6,436 nucleotides of DNA from Rubrobacter sp. (GTDB lineage: Bacteria; Actinomycetota; Rubrobacteria; Rubrobacterales; Rubrobacteraceae): positions 1 through 6,436 of the forward strand of contig JACDGB010000109.1 of assembly GCA_013815485.1 (NCBI GenBank). The letters are read 5' to 3'. Positions 1 to 5,911 of the stretch are shown piece by piece (position 1 is the first letter of the stretch; the number at the start of each line of letters is the position of its first letter). The notes beneath the pieces were generated by a model that had not been told where the DNA came from, searched no databases, and saw only the letters and a list, made by a program, of their open reading frames with translations. The position numbers were made by a program, and so were the translations under genes.

Positions 1-1032
1 GGTAAGCTCGTCTATCTCGCGGCGCGAGAGGTCGCCAAGTTCCCCGACCGCTATGCCGCGCACGGAGCCGCCCGCCTCGACCGCTCCACGGAATACCTTG
101 AACTCCGAGGAACGGGCGATCTCCGACACGTCCTTCAGTTCCAGGCCGAAGCGCAGGTCGGGTTTATCGGAGCCGAAGCGGGTCATCGCCTCGGCGTATT
201 TGAGGCGTGGGATGGGTTTGGTGAGTAGTTTCTTGTCTGAGAGATCTTCGACGATTTCTATGTACAGACCTTCGATCAGGTCGAGAACCTCATCCTGGGT
301 CGTGTAGCTCATCTCCAGGTCGAGTTGGGTGTGCTCGGGTTGGCGGTCGCCGCGCTGGTCCTCGTCGCGCAAAGCCCGCGCGATCTGGAAGTACCGCTCG
401 AAACCAGCAACCATCAGAAGCTGCTTGAACTGCTGTGGGGATTGTGGCAGCGCGTAGAACTGACCCGGATACAGGCGGGCTGGGACCAGATAGTCGCGGG
501 CGCCTTCCGGGGTGGAGGCCGTCAGGAGAGGAGTCTCTATCTCCACGAATCCGCGTTCGTCCAGGTAGTCGCGCATGTGCTTGACGACGCGGTGACGGAA
601 CAAAATATTGTCTCTCATGCGGGCGCGGCGCAGGTCGAGATACCGGTATTTGAGGCGTAGGATCTCATCCACGTCCCGTTCGCGGTCGATCTCGAACGGC
701 GGCGTCGCGCTCTCGTTGAGCACCCGCAATTCGTTTGCTTCGACTTCTATCTCGCCGGTCGGAAGTTCCGGGTTTTGGTTGCCTTCGGGGCGGCGGGTCA
801 CTTCGCCTTCGATGGAGATGGACCATTCCGGGCGCAATTTCTCGGCGGCTGCGAACAATTCGGCGCGATCCGGGTCGAAGGTTACCTGAGTGATCCCCCA
901 TCGGTCGCGGAGGTCAATGAAGATCAAACCCCCGTGATCCCTGCGGCGGTGTACCCATCCGGCGAGCCGCGCTCGCTCCCCGGCGTTCTCAGCCCGTAAC
1001 TCGCCAGCCGCGCGGGTCCTGTAAGGATTCAA
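1..1032 (-). CDS. aspS: Aspartyl-tRNA synthetase, N-terminal 344 codons (3' end outside window)
   Basis: Class II aminoacyl-tRNA synthetase that charges tRNA with aspartate in the cytoplasm. Reading the minus strand gives one open frame from 1032 to the window edge. Residues 1-100 are the OB-fold anticodon-binding domain ([20 protein letters not shown] at about 25-44). Motif 1 lies around 160-186 ([18 protein letters not shown]). The [11 protein letters not shown] segment is at 197-207, and motif 2 at 219-243 ([19 protein letters not shown]). The bacterial GAD insertion begins near 285, and the rest, including motif 3, is cut off. The TTG start at 1032-1030 is supported by AAAGGAG six bases upstream and by an in-frame TGA at 1047-1045, so no longer start is possible; an ATG just upstream is out of frame. 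His33 and Gly84 match the positions (His31 and Gly82 in Pseudomonas AspRS) tied to non-discriminating enzymes, which also charge tRNA-Asn. The family call is secure; the specificity is inferred. Confidence 0.97.
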   Translation of the reverse strand, partial: MNPYRTRAAGELRAENAGERARLAGWVHRRRDHGGLIFIDLRDRWGITQVTFDPDRAELFAAAEKLRPEWSISIEGEVTRRPEGNQNPELPTGEIEVEANELRVLNESATPPFEIDRERDVDEILRLKYRYLDLRRARMRDNILFRHRVVKHMRDYLDERGFVEIETPLLTASTPEGARDYLVPARLYPGQFYALPQSPQQFKQLLMVAGFERYFQIARALRDEDQRGDRQPEHTQLDLEMSYTTQDEVLDLIEGLYIEIVEDLSDKKLLTKPIPRLKYAEAMTRFGSDKPDLRFGLELKDVSEIARSSEFKVFRGAVEAGGSVRGIAVGELGDLSRREIDELT

Positions 1033-1253
1033 GCGCCTCTCCTTTCATATGTCTAACCACGAAGACTCAATGGTAGAACAAACCCCGCGTCGTGGCGCGG
1101 CGATTGACGGAGCCGTATTCTCCGAACGCGATTGTGGCCTCATCGCGGCTATGGTAACTTTGCGAATGGTTCCGGTCGCGTGGGAGGATCTTCGGGCAAC
1201 CGACCGATTGCGATAGTCGGCCAATACTAGGGGATGGGGTCGAGGATTTGACT
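1033..1253. other. Divergent intergenic region between aspS and the lipoprotein gene
   Basis: Both flanking genes are transcribed outward, so promoters for both should lie in these 221 bases. I find no pair of boxes with good spacing on either strand. TTGCGA occurs at 1208-1213 and AATACT at 1223-1228 on the plus strand, but they are only about 9 bases apart. A short perfect inverted repeat (CCGCG, 6-base loop, CGCGG) lies at 1085-1100; it has no T-run and is probably just a product of GC richness. No tRNA-like or T-box-like structure was recognised. Confidence 0.5.
1036..1045 (-). promoter_or_regulatory. Ribosome binding site of aspS that fixes its TTG start
   Basis: The minus strand reads AAAGGAGAGG. 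The AGGAG core sits six bases before the TTG at 1032-1030, and an in-frame TGA overlaps its upstream edge. Together these make TTG the only reasonable start. Confidence 0.75.
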
Positions 1254-2219
1254 ATGAGGGCTGCTCTGCTTCCGATGATTGCACTGATGGCTTTTCTGGT
1301 CGCCGGGTGCGGTGGGGGCGACGACACGGCCAGTTCTCCGCCCGCCACCGCGACGAGCAGCGCATCGACGGCGGCCACGGCTTCGGCGGCGGCTGCCACC
1401 GTGGGCGCCGGGCAGTCCGAGACGTTCCAGGATACCCCGTTCACGCTCAACACGGAGCAGCCCATCCCGCCGGACTTCCGGGCCGCGTACCAGAGGCGAG
1501 CCCTGATCGCGGTCCAGTTCTACAAGGAGAGCCAGGACCCGTTCTACCCGCAGGGCCTGCAGCCCGACGCCAAGGTCCAACGGGCCATGGACAGGCTGAA
1601 CCAGCAGTATCCGACGGTAGAGTTCTTTACCTACGAGATAACCAACCCCGGCGCCGCCGAGACGAGCGAGGGCCTGGATGAGGGCCAGTACGGAACCCTC
1701 GCGGCCCAACTAGGCGTCGGCATTACGCCCTACGTGGTGACCCTGGCGCCCAGCAGCGAGCAGTACGTCATAGACAACCTGTTTCAGGGATACACACCGA
1801 GAGCCGTCCTCAGCCAGGCGCTGTTCGACCTCTCTGCCATCGAGGTCGAGAGCAACACTAGCGACATTGACGCGCAGATCGACCAACTGGAGCTTACGGA
1901 CAGCGGCGGCGGCCTGGAGTACATCACCATTGCCAACCAGAGCGACCAGGAGATCAACCTCCAGGGCTTCAGCCTGCGCGTGCTCGACATCGAGACTGGC
2001 GAGGTCAACCCTGACTCCGTGGGCGTCCAGATCAACGGCGACGTCCTCATTCAGCCCGAGGAGAGCACCTCTGTGGGCCGCCTCCCGAGCGTCGTTGACG
2101 CGGACGGAGACCGCGTCGAAGGCGTCTTCGAGGGCGGCGACGCCCTGGAACTCGCCCCCGGCGACCAACTCGCCCTCCTCGATTCCGGCGGTGCCGTCGC
2201 CGCGACCATCACGGTGTAG
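1254..2219 (+). CDS. Lipoprotein with cysteine-free thioredoxin-like region and C-terminal lamin-tail-like domain
   Basis: 321 residues, probably anchored to the outer face of the cytoplasmic membrane. Residues 1-19 form a lipoprotein signal (hydrophobic core, then lipobox LVAGC with Cys19 as the lipidated residue and the only cysteine). Residues 20-56 are a low-complexity Gly/Ser/Thr/Ala linker. Residues about 83-195 follow the thioredoxin-fold pattern: a strand ending in AVQFY, a helix around 103-118, strand VEFFTYEI, then LAAQLGVGITPYVVTL with the cis-proline-like TP at 158-159, then a final helix at 181-193. The position of the CxxC motif reads SQDPFY, so redox activity is not expected. 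Residues about 214-321 (LEYITIANQSDQEINLQGF, and ALELAPGDQLALLDSGG near the end) resemble a lamin-tail beta-sandwich. ATG 1254 is preferred to the in-frame TTG at 1248 because GAGGA (1242-1246) is 7 bases from the ATG and only 1 from the TTG. The gene ends with two tandem TAG codons. No function is assigned; both domain calls rest on pattern only. Confidence 0.8.
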   Translation: MRAALLPMIALMAFLVAGCGGGDDTASSPPATATSSASTAATASAAAATVGAGQSETFQDTPFTLNTEQPIPPDFRAAYQRRALIAVQFYKESQDPFYPQGLQPDAKVQRAMDRLNQQYPTVEFFTYEITNPGAAETSEGLDEGQYGTLAAQLGVGITPYVVTLAPSSEQYVIDNLFQGYTPRAVLSQALFDLSAIEVESNTSDIDAQIDQLELTDSGGGLEYITIANQSDQEINLQGFSLRVLDIETGEVNPDSVGVQINGDVLIQPEESTSVGRLPSVVDADGDRVEGVFEGGDALELAPGDQLALLDSGGAVAATITV

Positions 2220-2420
2220 TAGCTGGTCGGCATTTCACCTGATCACCGCGTAGCTATTGCGCCACGATGGAGACTTCCGATGGCTCCACTCCGGGGCGCG
2301 GGGTTCATGTAGCGACGGAGAGCAACGCACTGCGCTTCCTTGCTGATCGCTGACCGGCTGACTGGCTGCCCAGCTATTGCGGATGAAATTTCGGCGGCGT
2401 GGGTTAAACTCGGATGGATT
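2220..2420 (+). other. Intergenic leader upstream of the desulfurase operon
   Basis: These 201 bases carry no convincing gene and no clear terminator for the lipoprotein gene. They contain a short tandem array of GCTG-type units (2342-2377) and a 10-base direct repeat (AGCTATTGCG at 2252-2261 and 2372-2381), listed separately. TAAACT at 2405-2410 is a -10-like hexamer whose last base lies 10 nt before the ATG at 2421. If it is used, the transcript would be almost leaderless, which would fit the absence of a strong Shine-Dalgarno sequence (only GGATGG nearby). No matching -35 box was found. Confidence 0.4.
2342..2377 (+). repeat. Short tandem array of GCTG-type units, 7-8 base period
   Basis: GCTGA begins at 2342, 2349 and 2357, followed by GCTGC at 2365 and GCTAT at 2373, so five related units fall at 7 or 8 base spacing. 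They lie in the leader of the desulfurase operon. It may be a small decayed repeat or a set of protein-binding half-sites; the sequence alone does not distinguish these. Confidence 0.4.
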
Positions 2421-3584
2421 ATGGAACAGCGAGTTTACCTGGATCATGCCGCCACCACGCCGCTAGACGAGCGGGTGCTTGCAGCCATGCTTCCGCACCT
2501 GGAGGGACGGCGCGGGAACCCTTCTTCGTTGCACGCCTCGGGGGCCGCGGCGCGCGAAGCTATCGAGGAGGCCCGCGAATCGGTGGCCGCGCTCATCGGC
2601 GCCTCCGCCGGTGAGGTCTTCTTCACGAGCGGCGGCACGGAGGCGGACAATTTGGCGCTCCTGGGGCTGGCTGGCGCAGTCGAGGACAGCGGGAAGCGTC
2701 ACATCGTCGTCTCCCAGATAGAGCACGCGGCGGTGCGCGAGACGGCGCGGCATCTCGAAAGTTCCGGCTGGGAGGTATTCTGGCTCGCGGTGGACGCCGA
2801 TGGACTGGTTGACCTTGATGAGCTGGCCGTCGCGCTGCGTCCCGACACCGCGTTCGCCGCCGTGATGTGGGCGAACAACGAGGTCGGCACGGTCCAGCCC
2901 ATGCAAGAGTTGGCCGAAACCTGCGCGGAGCGGGGAGTTCCGCTGCACGCCGACGCTGTGCAGGCCGCCGGACGCGCGCCTATAGACGTGGAACGAATTT
3001 CCGTCGCGACGCTCGCTCTTTCGGGACACAAACTATACGGGCCGCAGGGCGCCGGAGCCCTCTATGTCCGCGGCGGCGTGAGCCTGGATTCCGTTGTCTT
3101 CGGTGGCGGGCAGGAAAAGGGTCTCAGGAGTGGCACCGAGAACGTGGCTGGCATCGTTGGTCTCGGCGCGGCGGCGCGTCGGGCGCGGGAGAAGTTGGAC
3201 GAGCGGGTTCGGCGCGAGACCGGTCTACGCGACCGAATCATCGCCGGCGCCACGGCGCTGCCTGGCGTGTCGCTGAACGGCCACCCGGAGAGGCGTCTAT
3301 CCAATAGTGTTCATCTGACGGTCGAGGGCGTCGAGGCGGAGAGCCTCGTCCTGTTTCTGGATGCGCTGGGATATGAAGTCGGGAGTGGTTCCGCGTGCGC
3401 GTCCGCCGGACACAAGGCGTCTCCGGTATTGCTTGCGATGGGGCAGGGCGAGCACGAGGCGTTCTCCGCCGTCAGGATCTCGGTCGGAAAAGACAACACG
3501 GTCCAGGAGATAGACAGCTTTCTCGAAGCCTTCTCCACGGCCACAACGCAACTGCGCGAGCTATCCCCACTAACCAAGATCTGA
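2421..3584 (+). CDS. iscS: Cysteine desulfurase, NifS/IscS type
   Basis: PLP enzyme that converts cysteine to alanine and carries the released sulfur as a persulfide for Fe-S cluster assembly and tRNA thiolation. The 387 residues match the usual length. Visible class V aminotransferase features: YLDHAATTPLD at 6-16, GNPSS at 32-36, SGGTEADN at 70-77, the cofactor-stacking His102 in EHAAV, HADAVQ at 176-181 (Asp178 and Gln181), the PLP lysine Lys204 in SGHKLYGPQG, GGGQEKGLRSGTEN at 228-241, and the catalytic Cys326 in GSGSACASAG. ATG 2421 is chosen because family members begin just before YLDxAATT; an upstream in-frame TTG at 2340 would add 27 residues with no family resemblance. The gene lies 6 nt before the IscU-MnmA fusion, so this is the likely sulfur donor for both of its domains. 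The symbol is by similarity; nifS, or yrvO in Bacillus terms, would also fit. Confidence 0.95.
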   Translation: MEQRVYLDHAATTPLDERVLAAMLPHLEGRRGNPSSLHASGAAAREAIEEARESVAALIGASAGEVFFTSGGTEADNLALLGLAGAVEDSGKRHIVVSQIEHAAVRETARHLESSGWEVFWLAVDADGLVDLDELAVALRPDTAFAAVMWANNEVGTVQPMQELAETCAERGVPLHADAVQAAGRAPIDVERISVATLALSGHKLYGPQGAGALYVRGGVSLDSVVFGGGQEKGLRSGTENVAGIVGLGAAARRAREKLDERVRRETGLRDRIIAGATALPGVSLNGHPERRLSNSVHLTVEGVEAESLVLFLDALGYEVGSGSACASAGHKASPVLLAMGQGEHEAFSAVRISVGKDNTVQEIDSFLEAFSTATTQLRELSPLTKI

Positions 3585-3590
3585 GGCCCG

Positions 3591-5066
3591 ATGCCCGAAA
3601 CCTACAGCCCCGAAGTCATAGAGCATCTCGTTCGCCCCCGCAACGTCGGCGATCTTCCCGAACCCAACGGCCTCGGGGAGTCCGGTGATGCCGCGTGTGG
3701 CGACATTGCGCGGTTCTCGATCCGGATCGAAGACGACGCGCTTCGGGATGCGCGGTACAAGGTCTACGGATGCGCCGCGTGCATCGCCGCCGGGTCCGCG
3801 CTCTCGGAGTTGGTCAATGGCAAGACCTTGCTCGAGGCGGCGCGTGTCTCGAAGGAAGACATCAAGGACGCTCTCGGCGGTCCCCTGCCGGTGGGCAAGG
3901 AGCACGCGCTCACGCTCGTCCTCGATGCGCTGCACAAGGCTTTCGAGGACTACTGGAACCGCGAGGCGGGCGCCCTGCTCGTCGAGGGCTACGGCGGCAA
4001 CGGCGCCGGTCGCGGCAAGACCGTCGTTGCCGCGATGAGCGGCGGGGTTGACTCGGCCGTCACCGCGCTGCTGCTCAAGGAAGCCGGATACGAAGTCGCG
4101 GCGGTGACGTTCCGGCTGCACGACGGGGAGAAGGGCAGCCGCTCGTGCTGCTCGCCGGACACGGTGCTTTTCGCGCGCGATACCGCGCACCGCATGGGCT
4201 TGCCGCACTTCACGCTGAACCTCAAGGACCTGTTCCAGAAGCGCGTGATGCGGGACTTCGTCGGCTCCTACGAGCGCGGACGGACCCCCAACCCCTGCGT
4301 CGCCTGCAACGCACACGTCAAGTTCCACGCCGCGGCTTTCCTGGCCGACGGGCTAGGCTTCCGCCACGTCGCCACCGGTCACTATGCTCGCGTCGCCGAA
4401 AGTCCCGAAGGACCGGCGCTCGCCCGTCCTAAGGACGCGACCAAAGACCAGACGTACGTACTCTGGCCGATACCGAAGGAGCTTTTGGCGCGGACGGTAT
4501 TTCCGCTCGGTGACTACGAGAAGACGGAGGTGCGAAGGATCGCTGAAGACCGTGGTCTCGCCGTCGCGTATACCCCCGAGAGCCAGGATATCTGCTTCAT
4601 CCCCGACGGCAACTACCGCAAGTTCGTCCGCAAGCAGGTCGCAGCGGAGCCGGGCGAGGTCGTGGACGGTTCGGGTAATGTACTCGGACGTCACGCTGGC
4701 GTGGTGGACTTTACCGTCGGGCAGCGGCGTGGCATCGGAGTCTCCGCCAATACGCCGCTGTATGTCACAGAGGTGCGGCCTCGGAGCAAGCAGGTCGTGG
4801 TTGGTCGGCGCAAGGAACTGGAGGTTCTGGAAGTGGGCGTGCGGGACATCAACTGGTTCCTCTCGCCGGAGGAAGCCCGCTCCGTGCAGGTGCGCTACAA
4901 TGGCTCGCCCGTCGAGTGCGAGGTCGAAGAGTTAGAAGATGGCGAGTTGGTGGCGAGGCTCGCGGAGCCGGTGATGGGCGTGGCTCCGGGGCAATCGGCG
5001 GTCTTCTACAGCGGGGACGGGGAGCGGGTCGTCGCAGGAGGCGTGGTGGCGCGTAGCGGATCTTAG
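3591..5066 (+). CDS. mnmA: Fusion of IscU/NifU-type Fe-S scaffold domain with MnmA tRNA 2-thiouridylase
   Basis: 491 residues in one uninterrupted frame. Residues 4-124 are an IscU/NifU-N domain (YSPEVIEHL, PRNVG, ACGD at 35-38, YGCAACIAAGSALSEL at 59-74, HAL at 105-107). Residues 125-142 are a Gly-rich linker. Residues 143-491 are a full MnmA, which thiolates C2 of uridine 34 in tRNAs for Glu, Gln and Lys. Visible there are the ATP-binding SGGVDS at 150-155, SCCSPDT at 185-191, RTPNPCVACN at 231-240, ATGHYAR at 261-267, KDQTYVL at 285-291, SQDICFIPDG at 331-340 and GQRRGIG at 377-383. Cys239 and Cys335 correspond to the two catalytic cysteines of E. coli MnmA (Cys102 and Cys199); Cys236 adds a CxxC. 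In the scaffold domain Cys36, Asp38, Cys61 and His105 are kept, but the third ligand cysteine is Ala106, and an extra Cys64 makes CAAC. The ATG is preceded by TGAGG overlapping the desulfurase stop, suggesting coupled translation. No ATG, GTG or TTG lies in frame across the linker, so a separate MnmA is unlikely. Confidence 0.95.
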   Translation: MPETYSPEVIEHLVRPRNVGDLPEPNGLGESGDAACGDIARFSIRIEDDALRDARYKVYGCAACIAAGSALSELVNGKTLLEAARVSKEDIKDALGGPLPVGKEHALTLVLDALHKAFEDYWNREAGALLVEGYGGNGAGRGKTVVAAMSGGVDSAVTALLLKEAGYEVAAVTFRLHDGEKGSRSCCSPDTVLFARDTAHRMGLPHFTLNLKDLFQKRVMRDFVGSYERGRTPNPCVACNAHVKFHAAAFLADGLGFRHVATGHYARVAESPEGPALARPKDATKDQTYVLWPIPKELLARTVFPLGDYEKTEVRRIAEDRGLAVAYTPESQDICFIPDGNYRKFVRKQVAAEPGEVVDGSGNVLGRHAGVVDFTVGQRRGIGVSANTPLYVTEVRPRSKQVVVGRRKELEVLEVGVRDINWFLSPEEARSVQVRYNGSPVECEVEELEDGELVARLAEPVMGVAPGQSAVFYSGDGERVVAGGVVARSGS

Positions 5067-5080
5067 CCGTGAAACCCGTG

Positions 5081-5109
5081 TGAGCGAGGCTTCGTAACAT
5101 TAGTATAAT
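5081..5109 (+). promoter_or_regulatory. Probable housekeeping promoter for the DUF948-YtxH pair
   Basis: A perfect TATAAT lies at 5104-5109 in an AT-rich island between two genes. The hexamer 17 bases upstream (TGAGCG, 5081-5086) is a poor -35 box, so recognition would depend mainly on the -10. Transcription would begin near 5116, giving a leader of about 30 bases that contains the GGAGGT ribosome site at 5133-5138. No sigma-B-type GTTT / GGGTA pair was seen here. Confidence 0.5.
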
Positions 5110-5132
5110 CCGGGTGTACTGGGCCGCGGGTT

Positions 5133-5138
5133 GGAGGT
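5133..5138 (+). promoter_or_regulatory. Ribosome binding site deciding the TTG start of the DUF948 gene
   Basis: GGAGGT lies nine bases before the TTG at 5148-5150. The next in-frame ATG (5169) is about 30 bases from it, so TTG is favoured. Confidence 0.7.
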
Positions 5139-5147
5139 GCGACGAGT

Positions 5148-5528
5148 TTGGACGTTTTCGTGGAGTTAATGAAGGGACTACTCTTCGCCGGCATCGCCGT
5201 GGCGTTCTTCGTGCTTGCCTGGATGTTCCTGCGGCTCGCCAGCATCTTCTCTCAGACGGAGCAGTCTATAAAGGACGTCTCGGAGCAGGTGGTGCCGCTG
5301 CTTGGAAAGACCCATGTGACGGTGGACAACATAAACAGTCAGCTCGGCCAGCTCGACACGGCGGTAGGTGACGTGGCTGGCATAACCGGAGAGCTGGATC
5401 AAACGACGACCGTCATCACACAGGGGGTTCGGGGCGGGGTCATCCGGCTCTCCTCGGCGACGGCGGGGTTGTCGCGTGGGATCGGGACTCTCTTCAAGGG
5501 CGAGAACAAGCCGAAAGAGGAGGACTAG
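5148..5528 (+). CDS. DUF948 (YtxG-like) membrane protein
   Basis: 126 residues. One N-terminal transmembrane helix (about 10-28, GLLFAGIAVAFFVLAWMFL) is followed by a long amphipathic, probably coiled-coil stretch (about 35-95). That stretch has regularly spaced hydrophobic residues and Thr/Gln/Asp-rich heptads (SEQVVPLLGKTHVTVDNINS, QLGQLDTAVGDV, GELDQTTTVI). A basic and acidic tail ends in KPKEED. This is the architecture of the DUF948 family, which includes Bacillus YtxG, a member of a general-stress operon of unknown biochemical role. The TTG start is supported by GGAGGT nine bases upstream. The stop is three bases before the next gene, so the two are surely co-transcribed, probably from the TATAAT promoter at 5104-5109. 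The family is called from architecture and pattern; the function is unknown. Confidence 0.8.
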   Translation: MDVFVELMKGLLFAGIAVAFFVLAWMFLRLASIFSQTEQSIKDVSEQVVPLLGKTHVTVDNINSQLGQLDTAVGDVAGITGELDQTTTVITQGVRGGVIRLSSATAGLSRGIGTLFKGENKPKEED

Positions 5529-5531
5529 AGG

Positions 5532-5879
5532 ATGCCGGGCTGGGGCAAGCTGGTGGCGGGTGCTGTGATCGGGGTCGCTGGAACCGTCTACGCGACGAAC
5601 GAGGAGCTTCGCAAGAAGCTGCCAGGCGCGGCGCGCGATCTGCCCGTCACGGTGCGCCGGAGGGTCGAGAGCGCGATCTCCGCTGGCCGGGCGGCCTCTT
5701 CGGAGCGCCGTCGGCAGATCCTGCGCGACCTGGAAAAGCACGGCGGCCAACACCCCGTCCGGGACGGACAGCCTGTTGCTGACGAAAGCCCCGTGGATGA
5801 CACGAGTGAGCTGGTGAAAGCCGGAGCGGAGGACGCCGATCAACCGTCCGGGCAAAGCGATCAAGAAAAACAGACCTGA
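5532..5879 (+). CDS. YtxH-like small membrane protein
   Basis: 115 residues. A short Gly/Ala-rich N-terminal hydrophobic segment (about 5-22, GKLVAGAVIGVAGTVYAT) is probably a membrane anchor. A strongly basic helical region follows (about 24-70, with RRRVESAI and SERRRQILRDLEK), then an acidic, Asp/Glu/Ser/Gln-rich and probably disordered tail (75-115). A single N-terminal glycine-rich helix with a charged body, placed directly after a DUF948 gene, matches the ytxG-ytxH arrangement known from Firmicutes. The sequence itself is too divergent to be certain of YtxH membership. ATG 5532 has GAGGAGG at 5517-5523, eight bases upstream and inside the end of the preceding gene. The function is unknown; a cell-envelope or stress role is inferred from context. 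Confidence 0.65.
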   Translation: MPGWGKLVAGAVIGVAGTVYATNEELRKKLPGAARDLPVTVRRRVESAISAGRAASSERRRQILRDLEKHGGQHPVRDGQPVADESPVDDTSELVKAGAEDADQPSGQSDQEKQT

Positions 5880-5911
5880 CCTTCACACACGACCGCGAGA
5901 AGGAGTCAAAT

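Noticed and set aside
53..999. Plus-strand frames at 53-307, 325-660, 608-889 and 775-999
   Set aside because: All are antisense to aspS, which has unmistakable class II synthetase motifs along the whole stretch.
1085..1100. Inverted repeat CCGCG / CGCGG as a terminator or operator
   Set aside because: Only five base pairs, no T-run, and in very GC-rich DNA such short palindromes are common.
1248..1253. TTG at 1248 as start of the lipoprotein
   Set aside because: GAGGA is only one base from it but seven bases from the ATG at 1254, and the signal peptide is complete from the ATG.
1227..2168. Two minus-strand frames (1227-1709 and 1710-2168) opposite the lipoprotein
   Set aside because: The plus strand has a textbook lipobox and a ribosome site; the minus frames have no supporting signals.
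2268..2288. TGGAG / CTCCA inverted repeat after the lipoprotein gene as a terminator
   Set aside because: A five-base stem with an 11-base loop and no following T-run is too weak.
2340..2420. Earlier in-frame TTG start for the cysteine desulfurase at 2340
   Set aside because: It would add 27 residues unlike the family, whose members begin just before YLDxAATT, and it has no ribosome site.
4017..4035. A separate mnmA start inside the fusion
   Set aside because: No ATG, GTG or TTG occurs in frame across the linker; the first ATG (4035) would remove the strand leading into the SGGVDS loop.
3570..4328. Long open frame on the minus strand (252 codons) opposite the IscU-MnmA fusion
   Set aside because: It is antisense to a gene with clear motifs throughout; long antisense frames are expected in GC-rich DNA, and its product shows no recognisable domain.
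5178..5864. 228-codon minus-strand frame opposite the DUF948 and YtxH-like genes
   Set aside because: The plus-strand genes have good ribosome sites, membrane segments and operon spacing; the minus-strand product is Arg/Pro/His-rich shadow sequence.
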